Below are positions 18,127 through 26,900 of a DNA stretch of 64,000 nt, piece by piece. Positions within the stretch are counted from its first letter, which is position 1. Each line of letters opens with the position of its first letter. The stretch covers positions 1 to 64,000 of the forward strand of contig CALWDO010000008.1 of the NCBI GenBank assembly GCA_944376715.1, written 5' to 3'. This DNA is from an uncultured Lachnoclostridium sp. (GTDB lineage Bacteria > Bacillota > Clostridia > Lachnospirales > Lachnospiraceae). The notes beneath the pieces were generated by a model that was not told the DNA's origin, did no database searches, and saw nothing but the letters and a program-made list of their open reading frames with translations. The translations under genes and the position numbers were made by a program.

Positions 18127-19614
18127 TTATGCTACCACTATAACACCTTTCACAGCCACTTTCTGTATTTTGCTGATCTCCAGTTCTCTTTCAATCTCTG
18201 CATAAGTGGTTTTGCCGATCTCTACCGCCAGTATGATGCCGTCGCCCTCCTTGGCTTTGGCTACCAGATCGCCGTTTCTGGAAAGTGAATCTGCCATCTC
18301 CAGTCCTTTCGTGCACTCGCAGACTGCATCTGCCGTTTCTGCCAGTTTTTTTCCATCACCTTCCATACAGAGAAGCAGATGTGGCAGCCCCAGCGCCTTT
18401 ATCATGTCTCCCACATTTTCCGTTGTATCCCCGACACCCCAGCTCTTGCTGCGCATCTGGTTCAGCCAGCCATCCAGGCCTTTCTTCACATCCGTGTCTG
18501 TTTTTATAAATCCGATTAAAGGCAATCCATAGCGGCTCCGCATCTCATCCGGAGTCTTAATATTTTTATCCAACAAATATTTTACCAGATAATATCCACC
18601 CCATACTACACACATGAGAAAGATACCGATCACCAGCCATTTCACTAGGCTGACAGATTCAGGCTCTACTGCAACGGTAGTATCTGTTGCTGCTTCTGTC
18701 TCTTCTTCCACTTCATAGTCTCTGGAAAGGTATACCCGATTATAATAAGCCTTCTCATCTTCTGTAAAGCCATTTTCCAGGTTCGTCATCGTGTTTCGAT
18801 AAGTATTCAACTGATCCGTATTGGATTTTTGTCTGCTCAGATAATCGCTGCTGGCCACCAGATTGATACTGTCGTTTACCGGAGTCATCGAATAATCCTC
18901 ATAAGTATCCAAACACTGCTGATCAATCTCTGACACCTTATCCCTGATCACCTGCAGCATCTGTTCACATTCCACCTCCGAAGGCGCGTTCACTGTAAAT
19001 GTAATGACAGCAGTCCGATAAACATTCTGGACATCACTGTTAATGTTCACAGAGGAATCATTTTCTCTGCTTACGGAACAGCTGACCAATTCCCGAATAT
19101 ATTGTTCCTTATACGGCAGATCCGCTGCATCTTTCAGTTCTTCCAAAATCCCGCTCTCGCTCAGGATATTCTGATACAAAAGTGCAACCATACCTGTGTC
19201 GTATTCTGCGGATACATAATACTCCAGTCCCCCAGAATAGACTGCGCTAGGATTCATCATCATAATAGGAGAATTCTGATTATATTCCAGCTGTTTCCGG
19301 TAAAGCTGACGATACTGGTAAGCCAGCTCCATGTTAGATTCTACATCTTCGGTGATCTGATACTGTTCTTTCAGCTCCTCCACCGTCTCGTCATCCTCCA
19401 CGCCGGTCTTTGCATCCTCCATCTCGGCCTCCAGAGCCGCAGCCGCTTTGTCTGCGGAAGATTTCTTCACCACATAAATCGCCCCGCCAATCACCGCGCC
19501 GATCAGGACAGCCACGATCAGCATCTTCCACTGATTCAGCAGATAGAAAATCAGATCGATCAGGTTAATCTCCGCTTCGTCTTCATAGGAATAATTGTAG
19601 TTTTCGTTCATCAT
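18127..19614 (-). CDS. Wzz-like chain-length protein with degenerate BY-kinase-like C-terminus
   Basis: 495 residues. An N-terminal acidic stretch leads to INLIDLIFYLLNQWKMLIVA and a membrane segment (about residues 30-50). A long extracellular region with coiled-coil character (60-320) and a second membrane segment, LVKWLVIGIFLMCVVWGGYY, follow: the Wzz/polysaccharide co-polymerase layout. After PDEMRSRYGLPLIGFI comes about 130 cytoplasmic residues that track a BY-kinase fold (VKAKEGDGIILAVEIGKTT near 465, ending VKGVIVVA). The P-loop position reads GDGKKL rather than a GKS/T motif, and there is no Tyr cluster. It should control chain length but not act as a kinase. The second Met (19611) is better spaced from AAGGAG. 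Confidence 0.75.
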   Translation of the reverse strand: MMNENYNYSYEDEAEINLIDLIFYLLNQWKMLIVAVLIGAVIGGAIYVVKKSSADKAAAALEAEMEDAKTGVEDDETVEELKEQYQITEDVESNMELAYQYRQLYRKQLEYNQNSPIMMMNPSAVYSGGLEYYVSAEYDTGMVALLYQNILSESGILEELKDAADLPYKEQYIRELVSCSVSRENDSSVNINSDVQNVYRTAVITFTVNAPSEVECEQMLQVIRDKVSEIDQQCLDTYEDYSMTPVNDSINLVASSDYLSRQKSNTDQLNTYRNTMTNLENGFTEDEKAYYNRVYLSRDYEVEEETEAATDTTVAVEPESVSLVKWLVIGIFLMCVVWGGYYLVKYLLDKNIKTPDEMRSRYGLPLIGFIKTDTDVKKGLDGWLNQMRSKSWGVGDTTENVGDMIKALGLPHLLLCMEGDGKKLAETADAVCECTKGLEMADSLSRNGDLVAKAKEGDGIILAVEIGKTTYAEIERELEISKIQKVAVKGVIVVA

Positions 19615-19622
19615 TCTCTCCT

Positions 19623-21047
19623 TTATCTCGCGCCGCTGCCGCGCAGCACCACCAGAATCGTCTTAAATATAATCTTGAAATCCAGGAGCAAAGACCAGTT
19701 GTCAATATACTCCAGATCCAGCTTTACCACTTCGTCAAAATCCTTGATGTCGCTTCGTCCGCTGATTTGCCACAGCCCTGTAATCCCCGGCCGGAAGCTG
19801 ATCCTTCTTTTCTGATAATAATTGTACTGCTGATATTCGTCAAGAGTCGGAGGGCGGGTCCCCACCAGGCTCATATCTCCTTTCAGCACGTTCCAGAACT
19901 GCGGCAGCTCGTCGATGCTGGTCTTACGGATAAATGCCCCCACTTTCGTGATCCGGGGATCATTCTCCATCTTGAACATCAGCCCCTGCATCTCATTCTG
20001 CCGCATCAGTTCCTTCTTGCGTTCTTCCGCATCCGCATACATGGAACGGAACTTATAGAATTCAAAAACCCTTCCGTTTACACCTACCCGCTTCTGCTTA
20101 AAGATCAGCGGTCCCGGCGATTCCAGCAGCAGGAAAGGTGCCAAAAATATCCCTACAACGAAAGTAATAACCAGTCCCACACAGGCCCCGCCAATATCGA
20201 TCAACCGTTTGATCAGCACCATCCTGTAGTCAAACAACCGGCTGGAAAAAGCGATCACATGATACTGTTCCAGATTGTAGATCCTCTTTTCCCCAGTCAG
20301 ACCCAGATCGAAGAGATCCAGGTTCAGATTCACCACTACACCCATCTTCTCAAATTCCAGGATCATATTCTTCAAGAAAGTTTCTTTTTCGTGGATCTCG
20401 TCTACCTGGATAAACACCTCATCCACCACATGCTGAGTGGCATATTCCAGATAAGCGTCTTCTCTGTCAGAGATAATCGGAATTCCCTCGAAATTGTCCG
20501 GAGCACTCTCCCCGTCCAACAATACGATACCGGCCACATTCCAAGCTGTCTCTTTTGATCTTCTAAAGCATTTAACGATCCCTTCCATACGTTTTTCGGA
20601 AGTGACCACCAAGATATTAACCTCTTTTTTATGGCGCCAACGGAAGACTCTCTCTCTGTTCCGAATAAAGAGATGGACCAGCCAGACCATAAATACATTC
20701 AATACAAAAAAATAACCCATCACAAGTCTGGATGTAAATGCATCGTTCTTCAGTCCAAATCCCAGCAGCGTCGATCCCGCCGTCAGTATGAAGTTATATT
20801 TCACAGAAAGCAGCAGTTCCGAGTACCGTCCCCTTCGGAAAAATCCATCGTAGACTTTCATAAAATAAAAAGCAGCGACATGGGTGACAATAACAATACT
20901 GCAAAGCACTCTCAGATTTTCCGCGTTAGCAAACCCTTCCAGGCTCCTATAGCGCAGCACTCCCGCCACACACAAGCTGAACAGTGCCGCCGCCGCGTCT
21001 GCCAGACACACGGCAATCTCCATCAACTGGTTTCTCTTCCGATACAT
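19623..21047 (-). CDS. Undecaprenyl-phosphate sugar-phosphate transferase (WbaP/CpsE type)
   Basis: About 474 residues with the full WbaP/CpsE architecture. Four N-terminal membrane segments are followed by a CoA-binding-like soluble domain ([19 protein letters not shown], about 145-250), a fifth hydrophobic segment near 290, and the C-terminal catalytic domain. That domain carries [71 protein letters not shown] and [20 protein letters not shown], all intact. It starts the repeat unit by placing hexose-1-phosphate on undecaprenyl phosphate. The start is ATG 21047, with GGAG 12 bases upstream; TTG 21071 is possible. It ends just before the Wzz-like gene. Confidence 0.9.
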   Translation of the reverse strand: MYRKRNQLMEIAVCLADAAAALFSLCVAGVLRYRSLEGFANAENLRVLCSIVIVTHVAAFYFMKVYDGFFRRGRYSELLLSVKYNFILTAGSTLLGFGLKNDAFTSRLVMGYFFVLNVFMVWLVHLFIRNRERVFRWRHKKEVNILVVTSEKRMEGIVKCFRRSKETAWNVAGIVLLDGESAPDNFEGIPIISDREDAYLEYATQHVVDEVFIQVDEIHEKETFLKNMILEFEKMGVVVNLNLDLFDLGLTGEKRIYNLEQYHVIAFSSRLFDYRMVLIKRLIDIGGACVGLVITFVVGIFLAPFLLLESPGPLIFKQKRVGVNGRVFEFYKFRSMYADAEERKKELMRQNEMQGLMFKMENDPRITKVGAFIRKTSIDELPQFWNVLKGDMSLVGTRPPTLDEYQQYNYYQKRRISFRPGITGLWQISGRSDIKDFDEVVKLDLEYIDNWSLLLDFKIIFKTILVVLRGSGAR

Positions 21048-21135
21048 AGCGTCAGATTTCTCCAATAGCAATATAAATAATCATAGACATTATAACACAA
21101 AAGTAAGTGGATGCAACCGGAAAATCATGACTTCG

Positions 21136-22383
21136 CTAATCTCTGCGGAACAGGTCCCTCGTATATACCTTCTCTTTCACATCATCCAGCTCTGTATCAT
21201 ACCGGTTGGCTATGATCACATCGCTCCTTTCTTTGAACGCAGCCAAGTCATTCATCACCAGACTTCCAAAAAACCGGCTGCCGTCATCCAGCGTAGGTTC
21301 ATAAATGATGACTTCTGCTCCCTTTGCCTTAATCCGTTTCATAATCCCCTGGATAGAACTCTGACGGAAATTATCACTATTAGATTTCATAGTCAGTCGA
21401 TATATTCCCACTGTCACAGCCTTTCCAGGAATACCGTTACGCCCGTTGGCTCCATCATAATACCCCGCCTTTTCCAAAACCCGCTCCGCGATATAATCTT
21501 TCCGGGTTCGGTTGGAATCCACAATCGCCTGGATCAGGTTCTCCGGCACGTCGTGATAATTAGCCAGCAGCTGCTTGGTATCCTTCGGCAGACAGTATCC
21601 TCCATACCCGAAGGAAGGATTGTTATAATGATTGCCGATCCGTGGATCCAGACATACGCCATCGATGATGCTTTTCGTATCCAGGCCATGCACTTCCGCG
21701 TAAGTATCCAGTTCATTAAAGTAAGCCACCCTCAGCGCCAGATAAGTATTGGCAAAAAGCTTGACCGCCTCTGCCTCCGTGGTCTCCATAAAAAGAGTAG
21801 GGATCTCTTTTTTCAATGCGCCTTCCGTCAGCAGTTCCGCGAAGATATGGGCAGCTTCTTTCAGTTCTTCATCTTCTTTCGGCACCCCAACAATGATCCG
21901 GGAAGGATACAGATTATCATACAAGGCTTTGCCTTCCCGCAAAAATTCCGGTGAAAAAAGGAGCTTCGCCTGAGGCTTCTGTTCCTGGACTCTTCTGGTG
22001 TATCCCACGGGAACCGTGGATTTGACCACCATAACTGCTTCCGGATTGCAGGACAGCACCAGATCGATCACCTGTTCCACGGAACTGGTATCGAAATAAT
22101 TTTTCACCGGATCATAATTGGTTGGGGTAGAGATGACCACAAAATCAGCCTGCTTATAGGCTGACTCTCCGTCCGTCGTTGCCGTCAGATCCAGTTCTTT
22201 CTGCGCCAGATACTCCTGGATCTCCTTATCGATAATCGGAGATTTCTTCTGATTGATCAGATCCACTTTCTCCTGCAGGATATCCACTGCCCACACCTGC
22301 TGATGCTGCGCCAGCAGAATCGCGTTGGACAGGCCCACGTATCCGGTGCCCGCGATGGCGATTTTATAATTATTTTTTTTCAT
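21136..22383 (-). CDS. ugd: UDP-glucose 6-dehydrogenase
   Basis: 415 residues. The NAD-binding motif [17 protein letters not shown] is at residues 9-25. The central part has [15 protein letters not shown] and [20 protein letters not shown], then the catalytic-Cys segment [20 protein letters not shown], and the C-terminal UDP-binding domain includes [18 protein letters not shown]. It oxidises UDP-glucose twice to UDP-glucuronate for the capsule. The chosen ATG at 22383 has AGGAG nine bases upstream; the longer frame to 22410 lacks a site. It is the first gene after the strong promoter at 22419-22447, so it probably heads the capsule operon. A decayed second copy lies at 17100-17529. Confidence 0.92.
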   Translation of the reverse strand: MKKNNYKIAIAGTGYVGLSNAILLAQHQQVWAVDILQEKVDLINQKKSPIIDKEIQEYLAQKELDLTATTDGESAYKQADFVVISTPTNYDPVKNYFDTSSVEQVIDLVLSCNPEAVMVVKSTVPVGYTRRVQEQKPQAKLLFSPEFLREGKALYDNLYPSRIIVGVPKEDEELKEAAHIFAELLTEGALKKEIPTLFMETTEAEAVKLFANTYLALRVAYFNELDTYAEVHGLDTKSIIDGVCLDPRIGNHYNNPSFGYGGYCLPKDTKQLLANYHDVPENLIQAIVDSNRTRKDYIAERVLEKAGYYDGANGRNGIPGKAVTVGIYRLTMKSNSDNFRQSSIQGIMKRIKAKGAEVIIYEPTLDDGSRFFGSLVMNDLAAFKERSDVIIANRYDTELDDVKEKVYTRDLFRRD

Positions 22384-22418
22384 ATATTTTCTCCTCATAT
22401 TTCTGTTCACATGGGGTT

Positions 22419-22447
22419 ATTATAGCAAACCGGCCATGGTGTGACAA
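22419..22447 (-). promoter_or_regulatory. Promoter of the capsule operon (before ugd)
   Basis: On the minus strand, TTGTCA (22447-22442) and TATAAT (22424-22419) are 17 bases apart, with an extended TGC before the -10 box. Predicted transcription starts near 22412, giving a leader of about 30 bases before the ugd ATG. It is the only strong leftward promoter noticed for the whole polysaccharide locus. Confidence 0.7.
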
Positions 22448-22473
22448 GAAAGTTTCAAAATATTAAAATCCGT

Positions 22474-23703
22474 TTACATTTCAATCGTAATATCGCCATG
22501 TTCCTCGTCGGTGCGGAAAAGTTTAAAATGTGCGTCTTTATATGCGTCCATCGTACATTTACAAGGGTGTCCGTACATATTATCCTCACCCACAGAGATT
22601 ACGGCTTTCCTGCTGTTAATGCTCCGTCTGACCGGCGTTTTGCCGCAATCGCCTCCATGATGCGGAACAATCGCATGCAGCGTCTCTTCTCCCAATACCG
22701 ATTCTTTATACATCGCGTTCCACACCTGATGATTTGTATGGTCTGCAGTCAATAATGCAGCGGTATTTTCTCCATATAGAGTCATCAGCAAGCCGGATTT
22801 ATTTGTATCACTGCTGTTTTCTCCCGTGAACAGCCTGAACCTTTTATTATGGGAAAGCTCTTTAATCCCACAACAGTTCTTTACTGCCATTTTCGGAGCC
22901 GTGACAGACTCACCGCCGCTGCAGTACAATGCAATTCGATCCGCTGTCAATTTCGCACTCAAAGTTCTTATGCGATCGGTACAGATCACATAATCCAGCC
23001 GTCCAAAAAATGAAGGCTCCACAGCCGTCAGAAGATTATAGTGATCGCTGTCCCAGTGACTGATAATCAAAACTATGCTTTCTTTATCCTGCCACAAAAA
23101 TTCATGGTCTTCGATAATCCTTTCCAATCGGGATCTGGAAAAATGCATAGAAGCTCCAAAGTCAAACAAAATCAGGTTATCCTCATCCGAAGCGCTAACG
23201 GTACTTCCTTGTCCCACATCCCAGATTCGCAGTTCAAAATTCTTCTGCATATCGTATAATGCATTCATCGGCCCTTTCTGGCAAAACTTAAACTTATATA
23301 TGTATTCAGATCGAATCCTGGATGGAGGCGTTATGGTTCCTTTTTTAACCATATCAGCAAACCGGCTTCCGCCATTAAGTTCTAAAAAAACCATAGCCGG
23401 GAGTTCAGGCATCTGGCCAATACTCCGTCGAACGGCTTTCTCCGCATCCATTTTTATCTGTATCAGTTCGTTCATATCTACTGTCAGAAGCGAGCCCTCT
23501 TTTACACTTTTAGGAAGAATACAATCATTAATCCGAATCATTGTAGGTTCATACTGCTCTGGTGACAGATGCATAGAAGGGAGATAATCCCTGTTGTTCC
23601 TGCAGTACAGGAACTCATTCTCATGTACAAAATCCAACCAGACCTCTTTCTTGAGTCTGCTGTACTTCTCCACATACAAATGTGCTTTCTCCAACCTAAC
23701 CAT
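22474..23703 (-). CDS. ComEC-like metallo-beta-lactamase-fold hydrolase
   Basis: 409 residues. The first 155 residues match no family I recognise. The second part is an MBL fold of the ComEC/Rec2 type: LRIWDVGQGSTVSA near residue 157, LILFDFGAS, the metal motif ISHWDSDHYN (HxDxDH form) near residue 210, AALLTADHTNHQVWNAM, and AIVPHHGGDCGKTP near 345. There is no membrane segment or signal peptide, so it is a cytoplasmic hydrolase of unknown substrate, possibly nucleic acid or a nucleotide. GAGGGAGA precedes the ATG. It lies 90 bases upstream of ugd in the same direction, but ugd has its own promoter. Its mid-GC base use differs from the capsule genes. Confidence 0.7.
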   Translation of the reverse strand: MVRLEKAHLYVEKYSRLKKEVWLDFVHENEFLYCRNNRDYLPSMHLSPEQYEPTMIRINDCILPKSVKEGSLLTVDMNELIQIKMDAEKAVRRSIGQMPELPAMVFLELNGGSRFADMVKKGTITPPSRIRSEYIYKFKFCQKGPMNALYDMQKNFELRIWDVGQGSTVSASDEDNLILFDFGASMHFSRSRLERIIEDHEFLWQDKESIVLIISHWDSDHYNLLTAVEPSFFGRLDYVICTDRIRTLSAKLTADRIALYCSGGESVTAPKMAVKNCCGIKELSHNKRFRLFTGENSSDTNKSGLLMTLYGENTAALLTADHTNHQVWNAMYKESVLGEETLHAIVPHHGGDCGKTPVRRSINSRKAVISVGEDNMYGHPCKCTMDAYKDAHFKLFRTDEEHGDITIEM

Positions 23704-23843
23704 GTCTCTCCCTCTTCATTTGCTGATCAATTTCCATTTTTATTTCCTTTTTTTCATATATTGCCATAATAACACTCCGCCTGAATAATAACAAGAAAAT
23801 TTCCTGATTTTCAATTTTTTCTTCTCTTTCCAGCCATCTGTCA

Positions 23844-23871
23844 TTGACATTCTTTTTTCAGCTGTTATGAT
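23844..23871 (+). promoter_or_regulatory. Strong promoter of the large surface-protein gene
   Basis: TTGACA at 23844-23849 and TATGAT at 23866-23871 are separated by 16 bases, with an extended TGT just before the -10 box. The predicted start near 23878 leaves a leader of about 110 bases containing the hairpin at 23924-23953. Confidence 0.7.
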
Positions 23872-23923
23872 AATAAATGGCATAAAATACATTATATAAT
23901 TGCAACTGTTTAGGACGGCGTAT

Positions 23924-23953
23924 CTTCTTGTCCGGTCAAGGCCGGACAAGAAG
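23924..23953 (+). promoter_or_regulatory. Perfect 12-bp hairpin in the surface-protein leader
   Basis: CTTCTTGTCCGG (23924-23935) is perfectly repeated in inverse at 23942-23953 (CCGGACAAGAAG) around a six-base loop. It is followed by no U-tract, so it is not a simple terminator. It lies about 45 bases after the predicted transcript start and 36 before the TTG. It could be an operator, an mRNA-stabilising stem or part of a leader switch. Confidence 0.5.
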
Positions 23954-23989
23954 CATCGGATGTCCACATCAGAAAAGGAGCGATAATAA

Positions 23990-26900
23990 TTGACAGCAAA
24001 GCGACGCCTTATCACACGTCTGCTGGCTTTCGGGCTGGCCGCGGCCATGCTTATCAGCGATCAGACCATCCTGTACGCAGCGGAAGCCGGAACATTGGCT
24101 GAGGAACTGGAACAGATAGGAGATACCAGTGCATCATCTTCCGCTGAATCCGGGGCACCGCAGAGCGATACCGACGCAGGGACGCCGACACCCGAGGATG
24201 CTAAGCCTTCCGCAGATGACAGTATCAACTCTGATGATGGATCAGAAACAGCCTCAGATACAACATCTATTGACCCATCGGCTTCATCATCTATAACATC
24301 TGAAAATTCATCTACGTTATCAGCAGGTGAGACACCAGCTTCTGAGGGAAATTCAAGTACACCGGATTCCTCTCCTACTGCAGACAATCCCTCTAGCAGC
24401 CCTGCAGATGCAGAGACATCTTCTTCCGCGCCTTTGGAGGATAATAATAGCTCAGAAAATACGGATGATGTCACAAATAGCCTTCTCCCAGAGACGCCCC
24501 TCTTAGACACTACATTGCCGGAAGGGACGGAAAATGAAGATCCGGAGATCACCGAAGCTCCGGATACGCTTACTTTTTCTGAGACCTGGTCTCCTAAGAG
24601 AATGGACAATACATATGAAGAAGAAGCCTTCAACTTCGACCAGCTTCTGATCGGCCAGGAAGAAGGCAGCGAATATACATATCAGGACTCTTTTGGTTCC
24701 CAGCTGACCGATGAGCTTGCTCTGGAATTGTATCAGGAGTTAATCGATCAGTTGAAAATACTCCTTCCGGAAGAGAATTCCGAAGATACAGAAGACACGC
24801 CAGAAGAGGAATCCACCATTTCTCTGGGAACATTTACGACAGAGACAGAAGAACTGAGCGGGGATGACTATCTGACTTTCTATACTTCTTATGAAACTGC
24901 TGCTCAGAATGCTTTCGATGCATTCTGGTTTGATGAAGCAGACGCAGTCCTGCTGGATACTCCCGCATGTACGCTTACTGTCTCTTATACCGGAAACAGG
25001 CAGGAAGACCAGACCTGGTCCTGGACTGCAGAAGCTGTCTGGAACCTGCAGCTTCTGGCGAATGATGCGGAAGAAGTCAGTGACGAAGCTGAAACAATCA
25101 TCGAGAATACTGCTGAGGAGACCACTGACCTCCAGGAGTCAGAAGTCATCCAGGACGAAGCCTACCAGACCATCGCTGATCTCTATGAGCAAACTGTCTC
25201 TTATATGAAAGAACCTCTTTCTGCAGAAACTGATGAAGCGATTGACGACAGCAATGACTCGTCTGCCGCCCCAGACGAGACCGTCCAGGACGAAGCAGAT
25301 CAAGATACAGCAAGTCAGGACTCGGATGACCAGAATACAGCAGAATCCACAGAAGTCGAAACAACAGAATTCTCAGAAACTGAGGAGGCAGAACCCTCAG
25401 CAGCCGAGACGGCAGAGGAATCGCCCGTCCTGCCGGAAGGAGAAGTCTATGCCAGATATTTCAAAAAGCTCTGCGAAGAAGCCGGAATCGAAAACGTGCT
25501 GATAACCGGTATCGTCGATGGGCAGATCTCCACATGGAACCTGGTACATATGCCTGACAGCCAGTGGTATGCCGTCGATGCCGCCCGCGGGATCTTTCTG
25601 GCAAACGCAGGCGATCCTGCCGATGAAACCAGTTTTTCCGCAACACATATCTCCTACGGTGATATCTCCAACAGCCATCTGGGGCAGTTCGTATACCCGG
25701 AGTTGAGCGCCCAGCCATATGCTGCTCCGGCAATCATGACTCTGGAAGCTCCTGTACTGGAAACATCTGTCGAAGAAACACCCTCAGATCCGGAACCGGA
25801 GACGCCTGTTGAAGCAGAGGAAGAAACGCCCGCCGCTGTACCGGCTCCCGCTTCGCTGCCCCCGGAACCGGTCACGATAGACCTGAATCAGTGCCAGTAT
25901 ACTTACCAGGATCTGTGGACAACCCAGGACAACTTAAACCAGGTACGTCCCACTTCCCTGACCTATCAGGGCAAAGAACTCACTCTTGGAACCGATTATA
26001 CAATTTCCTACCAGGGAACCGCCCGCAGCGCCGTGACCAGTCTGAATACAGCAGGAAATTATACTATGCTTCTGACCGGAACAGGAAATTACTCGGGTAC
26101 ATTGGCTCTTGCTTTCCGTGTCGCCAACGGGACTTCTGTCAACAGCCTCACCGCCTCGGCCATAAAAGCCCAGAAATACACCGGCAAGGCGCTGACACCA
26201 AAGCTCACCCTGAAAGATCCCGCAACACGCAAGACTTTGAAGGCTGGTACTCATTACACGATTTCTTATGAAAATAATGTGAATGCAGGAACCGCGTCCA
26301 TCGTAATCCAGGGCATTGAAGCTAACGGTTACGTGGGTACCAGACGTGTCACTTTCACGATCCAGCCATGTGAGATCAGAAAAGTAAGTTCCAAGATTCT
26401 GGATAAAAAGATCTATTACACCGGGACAGCACAGACACCCAGGGTCTCTCTCACTTACAAAAAGATGGGCCTGGTACTAGGGCGAGATTACCAGATCAGC
26501 TACAGTTCCAATACCAGCAAAGGAAAAGGAATCATCACGCTGACCGGGATTGGCAACTACACCAGTACCAGGACTTTGAAGTTTACCATTTCCGCCAGGA
26601 AAATGAAGGAAGCAAATATTGTCATGTCGGCTACTCAGGATACGTACGATGGACCAACACTGTATCCTACAATCACAGTTTCTTACAACGGCATTACCCT
26701 CAGGCAGGGAACCGATTATACGGTCACTTATCCAAAGAAACTGAAAGCCGGGAAAAACACAATTAAAGTAAAAGGTAAGACAAACTTTACCGGAACCGTC
26801 AGCCTTAAATTTACAGTCAATAAGGCATCCATCTCTAATGCTGTAGTGACGCTTCCGTATGCCTGGCAATATACAGGAAAAAGCGTAAAAGTTATCCCCA

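Noticed and set aside
23740-24048. 102-codon minus-strand frame before the hydrolase gene
   Set aside because: Overlaps the promoter, leader hairpin and signal-peptide codons of the surface-protein gene; no ribosome site or homology visible.
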